The position numbers were made by a program, and so were the translations under genes. From JANNMJ01 sp031397815 (GTDB taxonomy: Bacteria > Bacteroidota > Bacteroidia > Cytophagales > Hymenobacteraceae): DNA of 16,195 bases. Where the stretch lies: contig JANNMJ010000188.1 in assembly GCA_031397815.1 (NCBI GenBank), positions 1 through 16,195 of the forward strand. The letters are read 5' to 3'. Position 1 is the stretch's first letter. The number at the start of each line of letters is the position of its first letter. Below are positions 8,258 through 15,215 of the stretch, in pieces. The notes under the pieces were generated by a model that saw nothing but the letters and a program-made list of their open reading frames with translations, did not search any database and had not been told where the DNA came from.

Positions 8258-8349
8258 AGGTAGCGGCGGCTGGTCAGCTAATCAGAAAAGTGCAAAAGGG
8301 GTTCAGAGCGAGCCAGTACCTTTGTGAGAGGCATCGGCGCCGCTACCTA
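8257..8349. repeat. 12-bp perfect inverted repeat flanking the divergent protease/paaN control region
   Basis: taggtagcggcg (8257-8268) is exactly reverse-complemented at 8338-8349. The left arm abuts the start codon of the protease gene. The right arm lies about 14 bases after the paaN -7 box, inside its expected leader. The arms are about 70 bases apart. Two operator half-sites or a long-range RNA or DNA loop are possible; chance in GC-rich DNA is not excluded. Confidence 0.45.
8317..8324 (+). promoter_or_regulatory. TAnnTTTG -7 box for paaN
   Basis: TACCTTTG matches the Bacteroidota -7 element exactly. No clear TTG lies 19-20 bases upstream. Transcription would begin near 8331 and give a leader of about 100 nt. 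That placement argues against a paaN start in the upstream open-frame extension that begins at 8290. Confidence 0.45.
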
Positions 8350-8433
8350 GTCAGGCAGCGGCTTGGTTCCCCTAATATACTGCGTTCGTTCTCACTTAGC
8401 CGCGCGGCCCGGTCGCGCTTTCAGCAATCCACC

Positions 8434-10104
8434 ATGTCGCTTTTCTCTCAGCACAGCGCCGTCCTCGACCGCGCCGTGCAAGCCCTTCACGACCGCACCT
8501 TCTTCGCGCATTATCCTGAAGCGCCGTCGCCAGATGTCTATGGGGCTGATGCCGATGCGCAGGGCCGCGCGCGTTACGAGGCGATGCTCGGGCAGCGCTT
8601 CACAGCGTTGCAGCAGCCCGACCCGACCGCTTGGGCGGGGCAGGAAGAGTCGCCGTACACGGGCCAGCCGCTCGGCATCGAGTACCCGTACTTCGAGCCA
8701 GCTACGCTCATCGAGCGCGCCCGTGGGGCGTTTGATGCGTGGCGGAAAACGTCGGCCCAAGACCGCGCCGCGCTCCTCATCGAAGCCCTCGACGGCGTGA
8801 AGCACCGCTTTTTCGATATCGCATACGCCACGATGCACACCACGGGGCAGGCGTATATGATGTCGTTTCAGGCCAGCGGCCCCCACGCCGCCGACCGTGC
8901 CCTCGAAGCCATCGCGTCGGGGTACGAGGAGCTGACTCGCTTCCCCTCGCACACCACTTGGGAGAAGCCAATGGGCAAGTACAACCTCAAGATTAACAAG
9001 GAGTGGCGCGCCGTGCCGAAGGGCATTGCCCTCGCTATCGGCTGCTCCACGTTCCCCACTTGGAACACCGTGCCGGGGATGTTCGCCTCGCTCGTGACGG
9101 GCAATCCGGTCATCGTGAAGCCGCACCCGAAGGCGGTGCTGCCCATCGCGCTCGTGGTGGCCGAGGTGCAGCGCGTAATGGCGGCGCACGGGCTGCCCGC
9201 CGCCGTCTGCCAGCTCGCCGTGGATGCTGCTGACCACCTGATTACGCAGGAATTGGCCGAAAACCCAGCCGTGAAAATCATCGATTACACCGGCGGCGCC
9301 GTTTTCGGAGATTACATCGAACAGCTCGCCGCGAAAGGCAAGGCGACGTTCACGGAGAAAACCGGCGTCAATTCCATCATTCTCGACTCTTGCGCCGACT
9401 TGGATAAAGTGGTCCAGAATCTGGCGTTCTCGGTCAGCCTGTATTCGGGGCAGATGTGTACGGCGCCGCAGAACTTCTTCGTACCGGCTGCCGGGGTGAA
9501 AGTGGGCGATGAGATGGTGGCGTATGACGACGTGGTGCAGAAGCTCGCGGGCGCCATCAATGCCCTCGCCACGAACCCGAAAGCCGGGCCGCACGTGCTC
9601 GGCGCCATCCAGAACCCCGCCACCCAAGACCGCGTGACCGCTATGGCGGGCGCGGGCCTGACGAGCGCCCTCGCCTCGGGCCGGGTCGAAAACCCGCAGT
9701 TCGCCGACGCCCGCACCTGCTCGCCAATGCTCCTCGAAGTGAGCGCCGACCAGGAAGACCAGTTCAGTCGCGAGCTGTTCGGCCCGATTGCGCTCGTCAT
9801 CAAAACCCGTGACTCGCATCAATCCGTAGAGCTTGCGGCGCGGATGGCGGCCGCGCACGGTGCCATCTCCTGCGGCGCTTACACCACCGACGCGGCCCTC
9901 AAAGCCGAAATCAAGGATCAGATGAGCCTCGCCGGAACGCCCGTGAGCTTCAACCTGACCGGTAACATCTACGTCAACCAAAACGCCGCCTTCTCCGATT
10001 ACCACGTCACGGGCGGCAACCCATCCGGCAACGCCTCGCTCACGAACCCCGAGTTCGTGCTGAAGCGCTTCACGTGGGTCGGTTTCCGCGAACCGGCGGA
10101 GTAG
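8434..10104 (+). CDS. paaN: Phenylacetic acid degradation protein PaaN (aldehyde dehydrogenase family)
   Basis: PaaN is an aldehyde dehydrogenase-fold enzyme linked to the phenylacetyl-CoA pathway, where the ring-opened semialdehyde-CoA is oxidised with NAD(P)+. From the ATG at 8434 the protein is 556 aa, the usual PaaN length. The frame is open back to 8290, but those 48 codons precede or overlap the promoter box and resemble nothing in the family. The N-terminal TFFAHYPEAPSPDVYGADA is typical of PaaN. The dehydrogenase residues are present: Asn211 in FPTWNT, Lys229 in VKPHPKA, Glu308 in FTEKTGVNS and Cys342 in GQMCTAPQNF. There is no C-terminal MaoC-like hydratase domain, so it is not a PaaZ fusion, and the hydrolysis step would need another protein. 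No other paa gene is in the window. A strong hairpin terminator follows, so it looks monocistronic. Confidence 0.92.
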   Translation: MSLFSQHSAVLDRAVQALHDRTFFAHYPEAPSPDVYGADADAQGRARYEAMLGQRFTALQQPDPTAWAGQEESPYTGQPLGIEYPYFEPATLIERARGAFDAWRKTSAQDRAALLIEALDGVKHRFFDIAYATMHTTGQAYMMSFQASGPHAADRALEAIASGYEELTRFPSHTTWEKPMGKYNLKINKEWRAVPKGIALAIGCSTFPTWNTVPGMFASLVTGNPVIVKPHPKAVLPIALVVAEVQRVMAAHGLPAAVCQLAVDAADHLITQELAENPAVKIIDYTGGAVFGDYIEQLAAKGKATFTEKTGVNSIILDSCADLDKVVQNLAFSVSLYSGQMCTAPQNFFVPAAGVKVGDEMVAYDDVVQKLAGAINALATNPKAGPHVLGAIQNPATQDRVTAMAGAGLTSALASGRVENPQFADARTCSPMLLEVSADQEDQFSRELFGPIALVIKTRDSHQSVELAARMAAAHGAISCGAYTTDAALKAEIKDQMSLAGTPVSFNLTGNIYVNQNAAFSDYHVTGGNPSGNASLTNPEFVLKRFTWVGFREPAE

Positions 10105-10150
10105 TCGAATAGGGAAAAAAAGCGGCTTTAGGTCGAAATAACTTCCCTTG

Positions 10151-10206
10151 AAACGGTGAACGCCCCGCCGATACTGCACAGTATCGGCGGGGCGTTCACC
10201 GTTTTC
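10151..10206. terminator. Long perfect hairpin terminator after paaN (bidirectional)
   Basis: The arms 10151-10176 and 10179-10204 are perfect reverse complements. The physical loop is about 4-6 bases around gcac. The 5' side begins aaac and the 3' side ends gttttc, giving U-runs in both directions. It separates paaN from the converging 71-aa gene at 10247-10462. Confidence 0.88.
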
Positions 10207-10246
10207 TACGGAAAACGAAAGCTGTTCGGTTAGTCTGAGTTCAACC

Positions 10247-10462
10247 CTAATCCAGCGGATACTGGCCGTTGGTGCTGGGGTCATACGCGAGCCAATGCGT
10301 GCGGCGGTCAAGCCCGGAAGGCGTTGAAGACGTATGCAGCGAGCTACTCGGCTCGGCGGCGCTGCTCGTGGGCCACGGCTTGACGACCGTCAGCTCTTCA
10401 AATTGCAGGCTCGAAGCGTGGCCCTCGGCCGGATGCGGCGGGTAAAGCGTAGATGTTGACAT
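10247..10462 (-). CDS. Small hypothetical protein (71 aa)
   Basis: I do not recognise this protein. It starts MSTSTLYPPHPAEGH and ends RRTHWLAYDPSTNGQYPLD. It is Ser/Thr/Pro-rich with no signal peptide or membrane segment, so it is probably cytoplasmic and partly disordered. Its codons strongly favour G/C in the third position, like the clear genes around it, which supports real coding. It starts at an ATG, converges with paaN and ends about 40 bases from the shared bidirectional terminator. No Shine-Dalgarno or TAnnTTTG box is evident upstream. Confidence 0.6.
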   Translation of the reverse strand: MSTSTLYPPHPAEGHASSLQFEELTVVKPWPTSSAAEPSSSLHTSSTPSGLDRRTHWLAYDPSTNGQYPLD

Positions 10463-10614
10463 AAGCGTGGCGTGCTGCGTTTAGGTGTTGAATAGACGCG
10501 GCAGCGGCCCTTTGGGTTACAAGCTGGGTCTTACTACCGCACTATGCAAGTTAAGCCGTCGGCGCGGTATTTTGCTATTTTTTCTTTTCTTTTTCTCGTT
10601 ACCGAGTCTCTCCC

Positions 10615-10890
10615 ATGACCATTCATCATTCCCCCCAAGACCAAGCCTTCACCGTCACCCTCGAAGGGCACGACGGCGAGCTGACCTACGCACTTCCATC
10701 CGAAGGAGTCATCGATTTTCAGCATACGTGGGTTGATGAGGCCTTGCGCGGCCGACACGTCGGCGATGCGCTCGCCTCGGCCGCGCTGGAGTACGCTAAG
10801 GCCGAGGGGCTGCACATCCTGACTTCGTGCCCGTTCGTGGCCGCCTACGTGAAGCGCCACCCGGAGTGGGAGGCGTTGCGGGCGAAGTAA
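10615..10890 (+). CDS. Small GNAT-fold N-acetyltransferase-like protein (YjdJ/NATD1 type)
   Basis: This 91-aa protein fits the short single-domain GCN5-related group that includes bacterial YjdJ and eukaryotic NATD1. The pattern is GELTYALPSEGVIDFQHTWV (residues 21-40), the acetyl-CoA-binding turn RGRHVGDALASAALEYA (46-62, a variant of RGxGxG) and CPFVAAYVKRHPEW (72-85). These proteins lack the first strands of full-length GNATs, and their substrates are mostly unknown. The ATG at 10615 starts at the expected place. A T-rich tract (about 10575-10598) precedes it, and TATTTTG at 10568-10574 resembles a -7 box one base too short. It converges with the VOC gene, leaving 43 bases between the stops. 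Confidence 0.88.
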   Translation: MTIHHSPQDQAFTVTLEGHDGELTYALPSEGVIDFQHTWVDEALRGRHVGDALASAALEYAKAEGLHILTSCPFVAAYVKRHPEWEALRAK

Positions 10891-10933
10891 CGTTCGGTCT
10901 TCCTTGATTTACAGCCGTTTCAGGCGCTGCCTG

Positions 10934-11608
10934 TCACGGTAAGCGCAGCACGACGGGCGGTGCGCCTTCCTGAGTTGCTGCCCATTCGATCTCCAGCGGA
11001 AAGACGTCGCTCAGAGCGTCTTTCGTCGGGAACCAAGCGCGGCCGGGTGGTACCAAAATCAGCAGTCCCTCGTCGTCACCCAGCACGGCGAAGCGGGGGC
11101 TGAACGGCTGCCGCTTGAAGTAGGGGAGGCCATAAGCCGTTACCAGCTGATTCGCGAGGGCGTGAACGTCGGCCGATACGAGGCCGATTTCGCTCAAGCC
11201 GTGCAAATCGGCGGCGGTGAATGGGTGAGCGGCCGAAGGGCGCACGAGTGGCCGCCGACCAATGCACTCGGCGATATTGTCTGCCGGGTCGCGCAGGTAG
11301 ACGCTGCTGGCTTCCCAGTTCGGAAACTCGATGATTTCGTTGCTGTCGGGCTCCTCGTGCAGCAGCGGACCCGCCATGCGGAACCACTGACCGGCGGCTT
11401 CTACGGAGTCGGCGGCTACTTCGAAGGCAAAATGGAAGAACGGCGCCTCACCGGGCGCGGCCGGTCGGAACGTGAGCGTCGCATCGCCAATGGCCAACGT
11501 CAGCTCAGCAGCGGTCCGGACAAGCGCGGTAATCCCGAGGGTATCGACGTAAAATGTCGCCAGCGCAGCGAGCTGAGCCGTGGGGAGGGTTAGGCGGCGA
11601 ATTCGCAC
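10934..11608 (-). CDS. VOC (glyoxalase/bleomycin-resistance fold) family protein, two domains
   Basis: This 224-aa protein starts at a GTG (MRIRRLTLPT); no ATG lies upstream in a sensible place. The first vicinal-oxygen-chelate module covers about 1-120 (ATFYVDTLGI, FHFAFEV, SSVYLRDPADNIAECIG) and the second about 135-224 (LSEIGLVSADVHALANQLVTAYGLPYF). In other VOC proteins a His on strand 1 and a Glu at the end of the module bind metal. Here His59 and Glu114 could be ligands, but the first strand has no His, so metal use is uncertain. The reaction cannot be assigned; glyoxalase-like, dioxygenase-like and binding-only roles are all possible. It is followed by a convergent small GNAT gene and preceded on the same strand by the coiled-coil gene at 11656-11964, about 47 bases away, so the two may be co-transcribed. 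Confidence 0.85.
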   Translation of the reverse strand: MRIRRLTLPTAQLAALATFYVDTLGITALVRTAAELTLAIGDATLTFRPAAPGEAPFFHFAFEVAADSVEAAGQWFRMAGPLLHEEPDSNEIIEFPNWEASSVYLRDPADNIAECIGRRPLVRPSAAHPFTAADLHGLSEIGLVSADVHALANQLVTAYGLPYFKRQPFSPRFAVLGDDEGLLILVPPGRAWFPTKDALSDVFPLEIEWAATQEGAPPVVLRLP

Positions 11609-11655
11609 AGGGTAAGTGGTGTTAACGATCTAGTCAGCAGTAAGTCGGCGGGAAC

Positions 11656-11964
11656 TCAGTCAATTAGCTTCTGAAGATCCTGCCGAAAGGTATCGATGCC
11701 GGATTTCAGGTCTGACCAAATCGACCCGTCCGACGGGCTGGACGTCTGTTCGGCTTGGCGAAACGACGTGTGCAAAAGCTCGCGCTTGCGCTCCAGCGCG
11801 GCAATGTGTTCGTGATAAGTATGCGTGTTCGCCGACTCGGCGGCGGTGGCGTGGACGCGCCGCCGGAGCGTATCGAGCTTTGCGTCAAGCTCGGTGAGGG
11901 CTTCACGGACGTGCTCGGTGCTGAGGTGGCGCGGGGCACGCTGATGGTCGGGGTGATAATCCAT
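11656..11964 (-). CDS. Coiled-coil hypothetical protein (102 aa), possibly sll1863-like stress protein
   Basis: It starts MDYHPDHQRAPRH and continues as charged helix (about 18-75) with heptad-like Leu spacing (VREALTELDAKLDTLRRRV, HIAALERKRELLHTSFRQAE). It ends WSDLKSGIDTFRQDLQKLID, the Trp-x-Asp-Leu-Lys-x-Gly tail seen in short sll1863-type coiled-coil proteins. That family link is an inference from pattern. It has no signal peptide or membrane segment. It lies between the VOC gene downstream and the secreted protein gene upstream, both on the same strand. A hairpin terminator at 12103-12130 separates it from the latter. Confidence 0.75.
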   Translation of the reverse strand: MDYHPDHQRAPRHLSTEHVREALTELDAKLDTLRRRVHATAAESANTHTYHEHIAALERKRELLHTSFRQAEQTSSPSDGSIWSDLKSGIDTFRQDLQKLID

Positions 11965-12102
11965 AGCGAGAAGGAAGACGGCGAAGGAATCAGGCGACGG
12001 AAATTACGCCTTTTCGTGACTGGATGTACCGTCTTCGGAAGGAAAAAGATGCGTTGGGTGGCGGTGCATCCTCTTTCAACCGGCGCTGCTGGGCATAAAT
12101 GG

Positions 12103-12130
12103 AAAGGGCGAAGCCGAAGCTTCGCCCTTT
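12103..12130 (-). terminator. Hairpin terminator after the 180-aa secreted protein gene
   Basis: aaagggcgaag (12103-12113) pairs perfectly with cttcgcccttt (12120-12130) around a 6-base loop. Read on the minus strand it lies about 60 bases after the stop at 12188-12190 and runs into a T-rich stretch. Confidence 0.75.
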
Positions 12131-12187
12131 GTGTTTAAGCGGTCTGTTCTTAGTCAATGCCAGAGCCATCTGGCTGAAAAAAGCGCC

Positions 12188-12730
12188 TTACGGCTGCTGG
12201 GTGGACGACGTATCGGTGGGCGGAGCCGGGGTGGCGGGGGCAGCGGGCTTGTTGCGGTACCGCACGAAGGTGCCGACTTGCCCGTCGGCAGTGAGAATGG
12301 CGTCGTAGGGGAAGTTGTAGTAAATCTGCCGTTTCCGACCGAGGGCGAGCAGGTCGTCGATCATCTCCATAATCGTGACGTTCCGGAGGATGATTTGGCC
12401 GCTCAGCTCGTCAGTGGTGGCGGGCATTCCTTCGCTCACGATTCGACCGGTCACGACGTATGGCCGGTCGGGTTTCGACATAATATAAACGTCGGTATTA
12501 TCTCGCCGAATAACGTGCGCCGTGCTGCCTGTATAATCTGGGTTCCAAGGGGTTCCGGGGAGCGGATCGACGCCCGTTGGCTTGGCGGGCACGGGTGCTA
12601 CCGGCGCTGTTGTGGGCGCCACTGTGGGCGGCGCTGTAGCCGCAGGGGCGTTTTGTGCGTATGCGGCCGACGCGCGGAAGCCGAGGGCAACCGCGGTGAA
12701 GAGAAAAATCCAATGACGAGAGACAACCAT
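12188..12730 (-). CDS. Secreted hypothetical protein with Pro/Ala-rich linkers (180 aa)
   Basis: The start is set at the ATG 12730-12728 because it opens a clean signal peptide: MVVSRHWIFLFTAVALGF, with cleavage likely after AYA before QNAPAA. The frame stays open back to 13021, but that extension runs into the divergent PAP2 gene and adds nothing recognisable. After a Pro/Ala/Thr-rich spacer (about 27-55) comes a compact conserved-looking domain (about 60-160: AHVIRRDNTDVYIMSKPDRPYVVTGRIVSEG, then MEMIDDLLALGRKRQIYYNFPYDAILTADG). The tail is again Pro/Ala/Thr-rich. I do not recognise the domain. No lipobox and no T9SS domain are present, so a periplasmic location is likely. It is divergent from PAP2 with about 70 bases between starts, and its own hairpin terminator follows. 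Confidence 0.82.
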   Translation of the reverse strand: MVVSRHWIFLFTAVALGFRASAAYAQNAPAATAPPTVAPTTAPVAPVPAKPTGVDPLPGTPWNPDYTGSTAHVIRRDNTDVYIMSKPDRPYVVTGRIVSEGMPATTDELSGQIILRNVTIMEMIDDLLALGRKRQIYYNFPYDAILTADGQVGTFVRYRNKPAAPATPAPPTDTSSTQQP

Positions 12731-12800
12731 CACACAAGCGACTGAAATGAGCGAGAAGGAAACGGGAAGCGCAGAAGCAGCAGCTACGATACCTTGCAGA

Positions 12801-13709
12801 ATGATTCTATACGGGCAAAGGGGCGGAGGTAAGCCAAAAAGTTGGTTTTTTTCGGCGCTGGTGGCGCTTTCAGTAGCCTTCGGACAAGCCTCTGCTGCCG
12901 CAACGCCAACGGCGGCGCCCCTGCCCGAGGCCGTGACGTACTGCGCATCAAGCGAATGGAGCGCGGGGGCAGCGGTGGACGGCTCCGACCCACCCCGGCC
13001 CGATTCGCTCCAGACCCACAAGCGCTGGTATCAGGGAAATCTGGCGCGGGCGTTGGCGGTTCCGGCCCTGCTGATCGGGTACGGCCTCACGGTGCAGGGC
13101 GACCACGGCCTGTACAGCTCCGTGGATTTGCGCAACGATATCCGGCGGCAAGTCGGTTCGTTCAATAACTCCGCCGACGACATCCTCATCTTCGTGCCCT
13201 ACGCCGAGCTGGCGGCGCTCGCGCTGCTGCGCGTGCCGGAGCGGCACGACCGCCTGAATACGTCGCTGCTGGTGGTGAAATCGACGGCGCTTGCGGCCGG
13301 AGCGTTCTACACGATCAAGTACACTACCCGCACCACCCGGCCCGACGGCTCCGACCGCCTTTCGTTCCCGTCGGGGCACACGGCGATTGCGTTTTGCGCG
13401 GCCTCGCTCGTGCATCAGGAGTTTCGGGCGCGCTCGCAGTGGCCAGGCGTCGGGGCGTATGCGGTGGCGACGACCGTCGGCGCCTTCCGGATGCTCAACG
13501 ACAAGCATTGGCAGAGCGATGTGCTCGTGGGCGCCGGAATCGGCATTTTGTCGGTCCATACGGCGTACCTGACGCACCGGTACCGCTGGGGGCGCCGCCC
13601 CGAGGAAGGCCCCGGTTCGACGCCGCCGCGCGTCGGCGATTTCCGCATCAGTCCGTGGGGCTGGCCGGGGGCAGGCGTGGGTCTGGCGATGGCGGTTACA
13701 ATACGGTAA
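12801..13709 (+). CDS. PAP2-superfamily membrane-associated phosphatase
   Basis: Type 2 phosphatidic-acid phosphatases remove phosphate from lipid phosphates such as phosphatidate, undecaprenyl pyrophosphate or LPS lipids, acting on the periplasmic side. All three signature motifs are visible, counted from the ATG at 12801 (302 aa): Lys173-x6-Arg180-Pro181 (KYTTRTTRP), Pro190-Ser-Gly-His193 (SFPSGHTA) and Arg230-x5-His236-x3-Asp240 (FRMLNDKHWQSD, with Phe instead of the usual Ser before Arg). His193 and His236 are the catalytic pair. Residues about 10-33 (KPKSWFFSALVALSVAFGQASA) look like a signal peptide. An ATG at 12747 is also in frame and would give 320 aa, but it adds a non-hydrophobic N-terminus and leaves only 16 bases to the divergent gene. 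Substrate not determinable. Confidence 0.9.
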   Translation: MILYGQRGGGKPKSWFFSALVALSVAFGQASAAATPTAAPLPEAVTYCASSEWSAGAAVDGSDPPRPDSLQTHKRWYQGNLARALAVPALLIGYGLTVQGDHGLYSSVDLRNDIRRQVGSFNNSADDILIFVPYAELAALALLRVPERHDRLNTSLLVVKSTALAAGAFYTIKYTTRTTRPDGSDRLSFPSGHTAIAFCAASLVHQEFRARSQWPGVGAYAVATTVGAFRMLNDKHWQSDVLVGAGIGILSVHTAYLTHRYRWGRRPEEGPGSTPPRVGDFRISPWGWPGAGVGLAMAVTIR

Positions 13710-13830
13710 GACAGTGCAAATCAGGAGATTGAAATGACGGGAGCGGCGTTTGAGGCGCCCGCCGATAACCCCACGCGGGTGGTCGTCGTAAGCCCCGCCG
13801 AGGCTCTTTTGGTCGTCACATCTCACACGT

Positions 13831-14310
13831 ATGCGCGCTTTCTTTCTCTTGGTTTTGAGTTTGTTGACCATCGGCTTTGCGGCCTGTAACCGCCCGAAGC
13901 CGAAGGAGGCGGTCAAGGCCCCGCCAATGGCTGAGCAGACGCTCCGGACGCTCTACCCGCAAGCCGATTCGGCCCGTTGGGAGCGCGAGCGCGACGGCGC
14001 CTACGAGGCGCATTTCACGTTGGAAACCCTGCCGCACAAGCTGCGGGTCGATTCGACGGGGAAATGGATTGAGACGGAAATCAACGTGGCGCGCACCGCC
14101 CTGCCCGTGCCCGTGCAGGACACGCTCCAGAAGATGGTCGATCAGGCGAAAAACCCGAAGCTCTACCGCATCCGCCGGGTCAGCATCGTCCATAAAGCGA
14201 ACGGCACGACCGAATACGAGGCGCAGATGCGGGTAGAAGGCAAGTGGCGCAAGCGCTACTACGACGCAAAAGGGCAGGTGCTCCGCGAATCAAAGACGAA
14301 GAAGGGCTAA
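13831..14310 (+). CDS. Lipoprotein with PepSY-like (BLIP-related) repeats
   Basis: This 159-aa protein begins MRAFFLLVLSLLTIGFAAC, a lipoprotein signal with Cys19 as the expected lipidated residue. It is then carried on the periplasmic or outer-membrane side. Two similar beta-rich units follow: residues about 38-82 (YPQADSARWERERDGAYEAHFTLE, DSTGKWIETE) and about 108-154 (EYEAQMRVEGKWRKRYYDAKGQVL). This matches the PepSY-like putative beta-lactamase-inhibitor-like family, common in Bacteroidota and of unknown function. It starts about 120 bases after the PAP2 stop with no terminator seen between, so co-transcription is possible. Downstream, an 8-bp inverted repeat (14360-14367 and 14400-14407) encloses a T7 run at 14387-14393, which may end the transcript. 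Confidence 0.85.
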   Translation: MRAFFLLVLSLLTIGFAACNRPKPKEAVKAPPMAEQTLRTLYPQADSARWERERDGAYEAHFTLETLPHKLRVDSTGKWIETEINVARTALPVPVQDTLQKMVDQAKNPKLYRIRRVSIVHKANGTTEYEAQMRVEGKWRKRYYDAKGQVLRESKTKKG

Positions 14311-14503
14311 AACCGCCGTCGCCACTGGCGCCATCAGCGGAGCCACCACGCGGGCAGCCGGAAGGCCGCGTTTCTCCGCTCGTTCCTTTTTTTGGCCCCG
14401 GCCTTCCAGTGGGCAAGCCCTTGACTGGTAGGCTGAAAGTGCGCTTCACGGCGCGCCTCAGCTTCGGGAAGGCGCAGCCGAAAGCGGAAATTTGCCCCGA
14501 ATG

Positions 14504-14535
14504 TTTGGCTGATTCGGCCGTCTTCCCTACTTTTG
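14504..14535 (+). promoter_or_regulatory. Near-ideal Bacteroidota promoter for tRNA-Leu
   Basis: TTTG (14504-14507), 20 bases, then TACTTTTG (14528-14535), a full match to TAnnTTTG. The spacing equals that of the sdhC promoter candidate. Transcription would start near 14542, about 30 bases before the mature tRNA. Confidence 0.8.
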
Positions 14536-14571
14536 CCCCACGAAAGCCGTCAAACGGGCGTCTTTCCTACT

Positions 14572-14653
14572 GCGCACGTGGTGAAACTGGTAGACACGCC
14601 ATCTTGAGGGGGTGGTGCCGTAAGGTGTGGGAGTTCGAATCTCCCCGTGCGCA
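14572..14653 (+). tRNA. tRNA-Leu (anticodon GAG)
   Basis: This is a type II tRNA with a complete cloverleaf. The acceptor stem GCGCACG (14572-14578) pairs with CGTGCGC (14646-14652), with A at 14653 as discriminator base. The D arm contains gaaactggtagac. The anticodon stem CCATC/GGTGG encloses loop TTGAGGG, with anticodon GAG at 14606-14608 (reads CUC and CUU). A 13-base variable arm follows (tgccgtaaggtgt), then T stem GGGAG/CTCCC with TTCGAAT. CCA is not encoded and must be added after transcription. Confidence 0.97.
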
Positions 14654-14665
14654 CGGAAAACAAGC

Positions 14666-14698
14666 AACGCCTCTCGGCCACTGGTCGGGGGGCGTTTT
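14666..14698 (+). terminator. Terminator after tRNA-Leu
   Basis: aacgcctctcggcc (14666-14679) pairs with ggtcggggggcgtt (14683-14696) over 14 bp, including three G-U pairs, around loop act. TTTT follows immediately (14695-14698 overlaps the stem end). It starts 13 bases after the tRNA end. Confidence 0.8.
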
Positions 14699-14709
14699 GC
14701 ATTTGGGGG

Positions 14710-15129
14710 CTAGGGGAGGGAAGCAGGAGGCATCAGCAACGACCTGATTTCAGCGGCAGCGGCTTCGGCGCTGCCTTTAGGGCGCTGCTCCCACTGGAGG
14801 GCGAATCGAGAATGCCGGAAAGCGCTGGGAGTAGGCAACCGGTAAGTGTGGAGGTAAAGCAGACACATTTCCCACCATTGCGTATCGCCGTAGCCGGGTA
14901 ATTGGCCGTAGTGATAAAAGCGGCGGTGCAGGCAGAAATTAAGCGCCAAAGCCGCGTCTGGGTCAGCAGGAATTCGACGGGTAGTGCGAAAAGGCTGATA
15001 CAGGCGCTCAATTAGAAACTTAGGACGAGCACCATCCGGAGCGCCTTGCGCAAGTGCCCAAGCGTAGCCATCTACGCGGAGGGCGTGATTGATGAGAAAT
15101 ATCTCGGTGGATTCGGCGAGGTGGGGCAT
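14710..15129 (-). CDS. Hypothetical protein (139 aa)
   Basis: I do not recognise this protein. From the ATG at 15129 it reads MPHLAESTEIFLINHALRVD. A GTG five codons upstream (15144) is a less likely start. It is rich in Leu, His, Arg and aromatic residues (HRRFYHYGQLPGYGDTQWWEMCLLYLHTY, about 68-96). It has no signal peptide or transmembrane helix and is probably soluble and helical. Codon use is less GC-biased in third positions than in the core genes of the window, which fits an accessory gene. It ends about 12 bases from the tRNA terminator and converges on it. The unknown gene at 15216-15650 lies 87 bases upstream on the same strand. Confidence 0.7.
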   Translation of the reverse strand: MPHLAESTEIFLINHALRVDGYAWALAQGAPDGARPKFLIERLYQPFRTTRRIPADPDAALALNFCLHRRFYHYGQLPGYGDTQWWEMCLLYLHTYRLPTPSAFRHSRFALQWEQRPKGSAEAAAAEIRSLLMPPASLP

Positions 15130-15215
15130 GGGTGAGTGAGGCACTTCAGCTAACGGAGATTCAGGATTGATGCCTTGTAGAGGACACTAACAGGCATTCG
15201 ATTCTAATTGCCCGT

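Noticed and set aside
8290..8433. N-terminal extension of paaN from 8290
   Set aside because: It would begin upstream of the TACCTTTG box at 8317 and encodes 48 residues unlike any PaaN. The ATG at 8434 gives the normal family length.
8392..10311. 639-codon open frame antisense to paaN
   Set aside because: It is a shadow of a well-supported PaaN with all catalytic residues. The antisense translation is Arg/Gly/His-rich, resembles no protein and reads through the strong paaN terminator.
12790..12797. TACCTTGC as a -7 box for the PAP2 gene
   Set aside because: It is only 4 bases before the ATG at 12801, so transcription would start inside the coding region, and it differs from TAnnTTTG at the last bases.
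12731..13021. N-terminal extension of the secreted protein gene to 13021
   Set aside because: It overlaps the signal-peptide region of the PAP2 gene on the other strand and would bury a clean signal peptide at an internal position.
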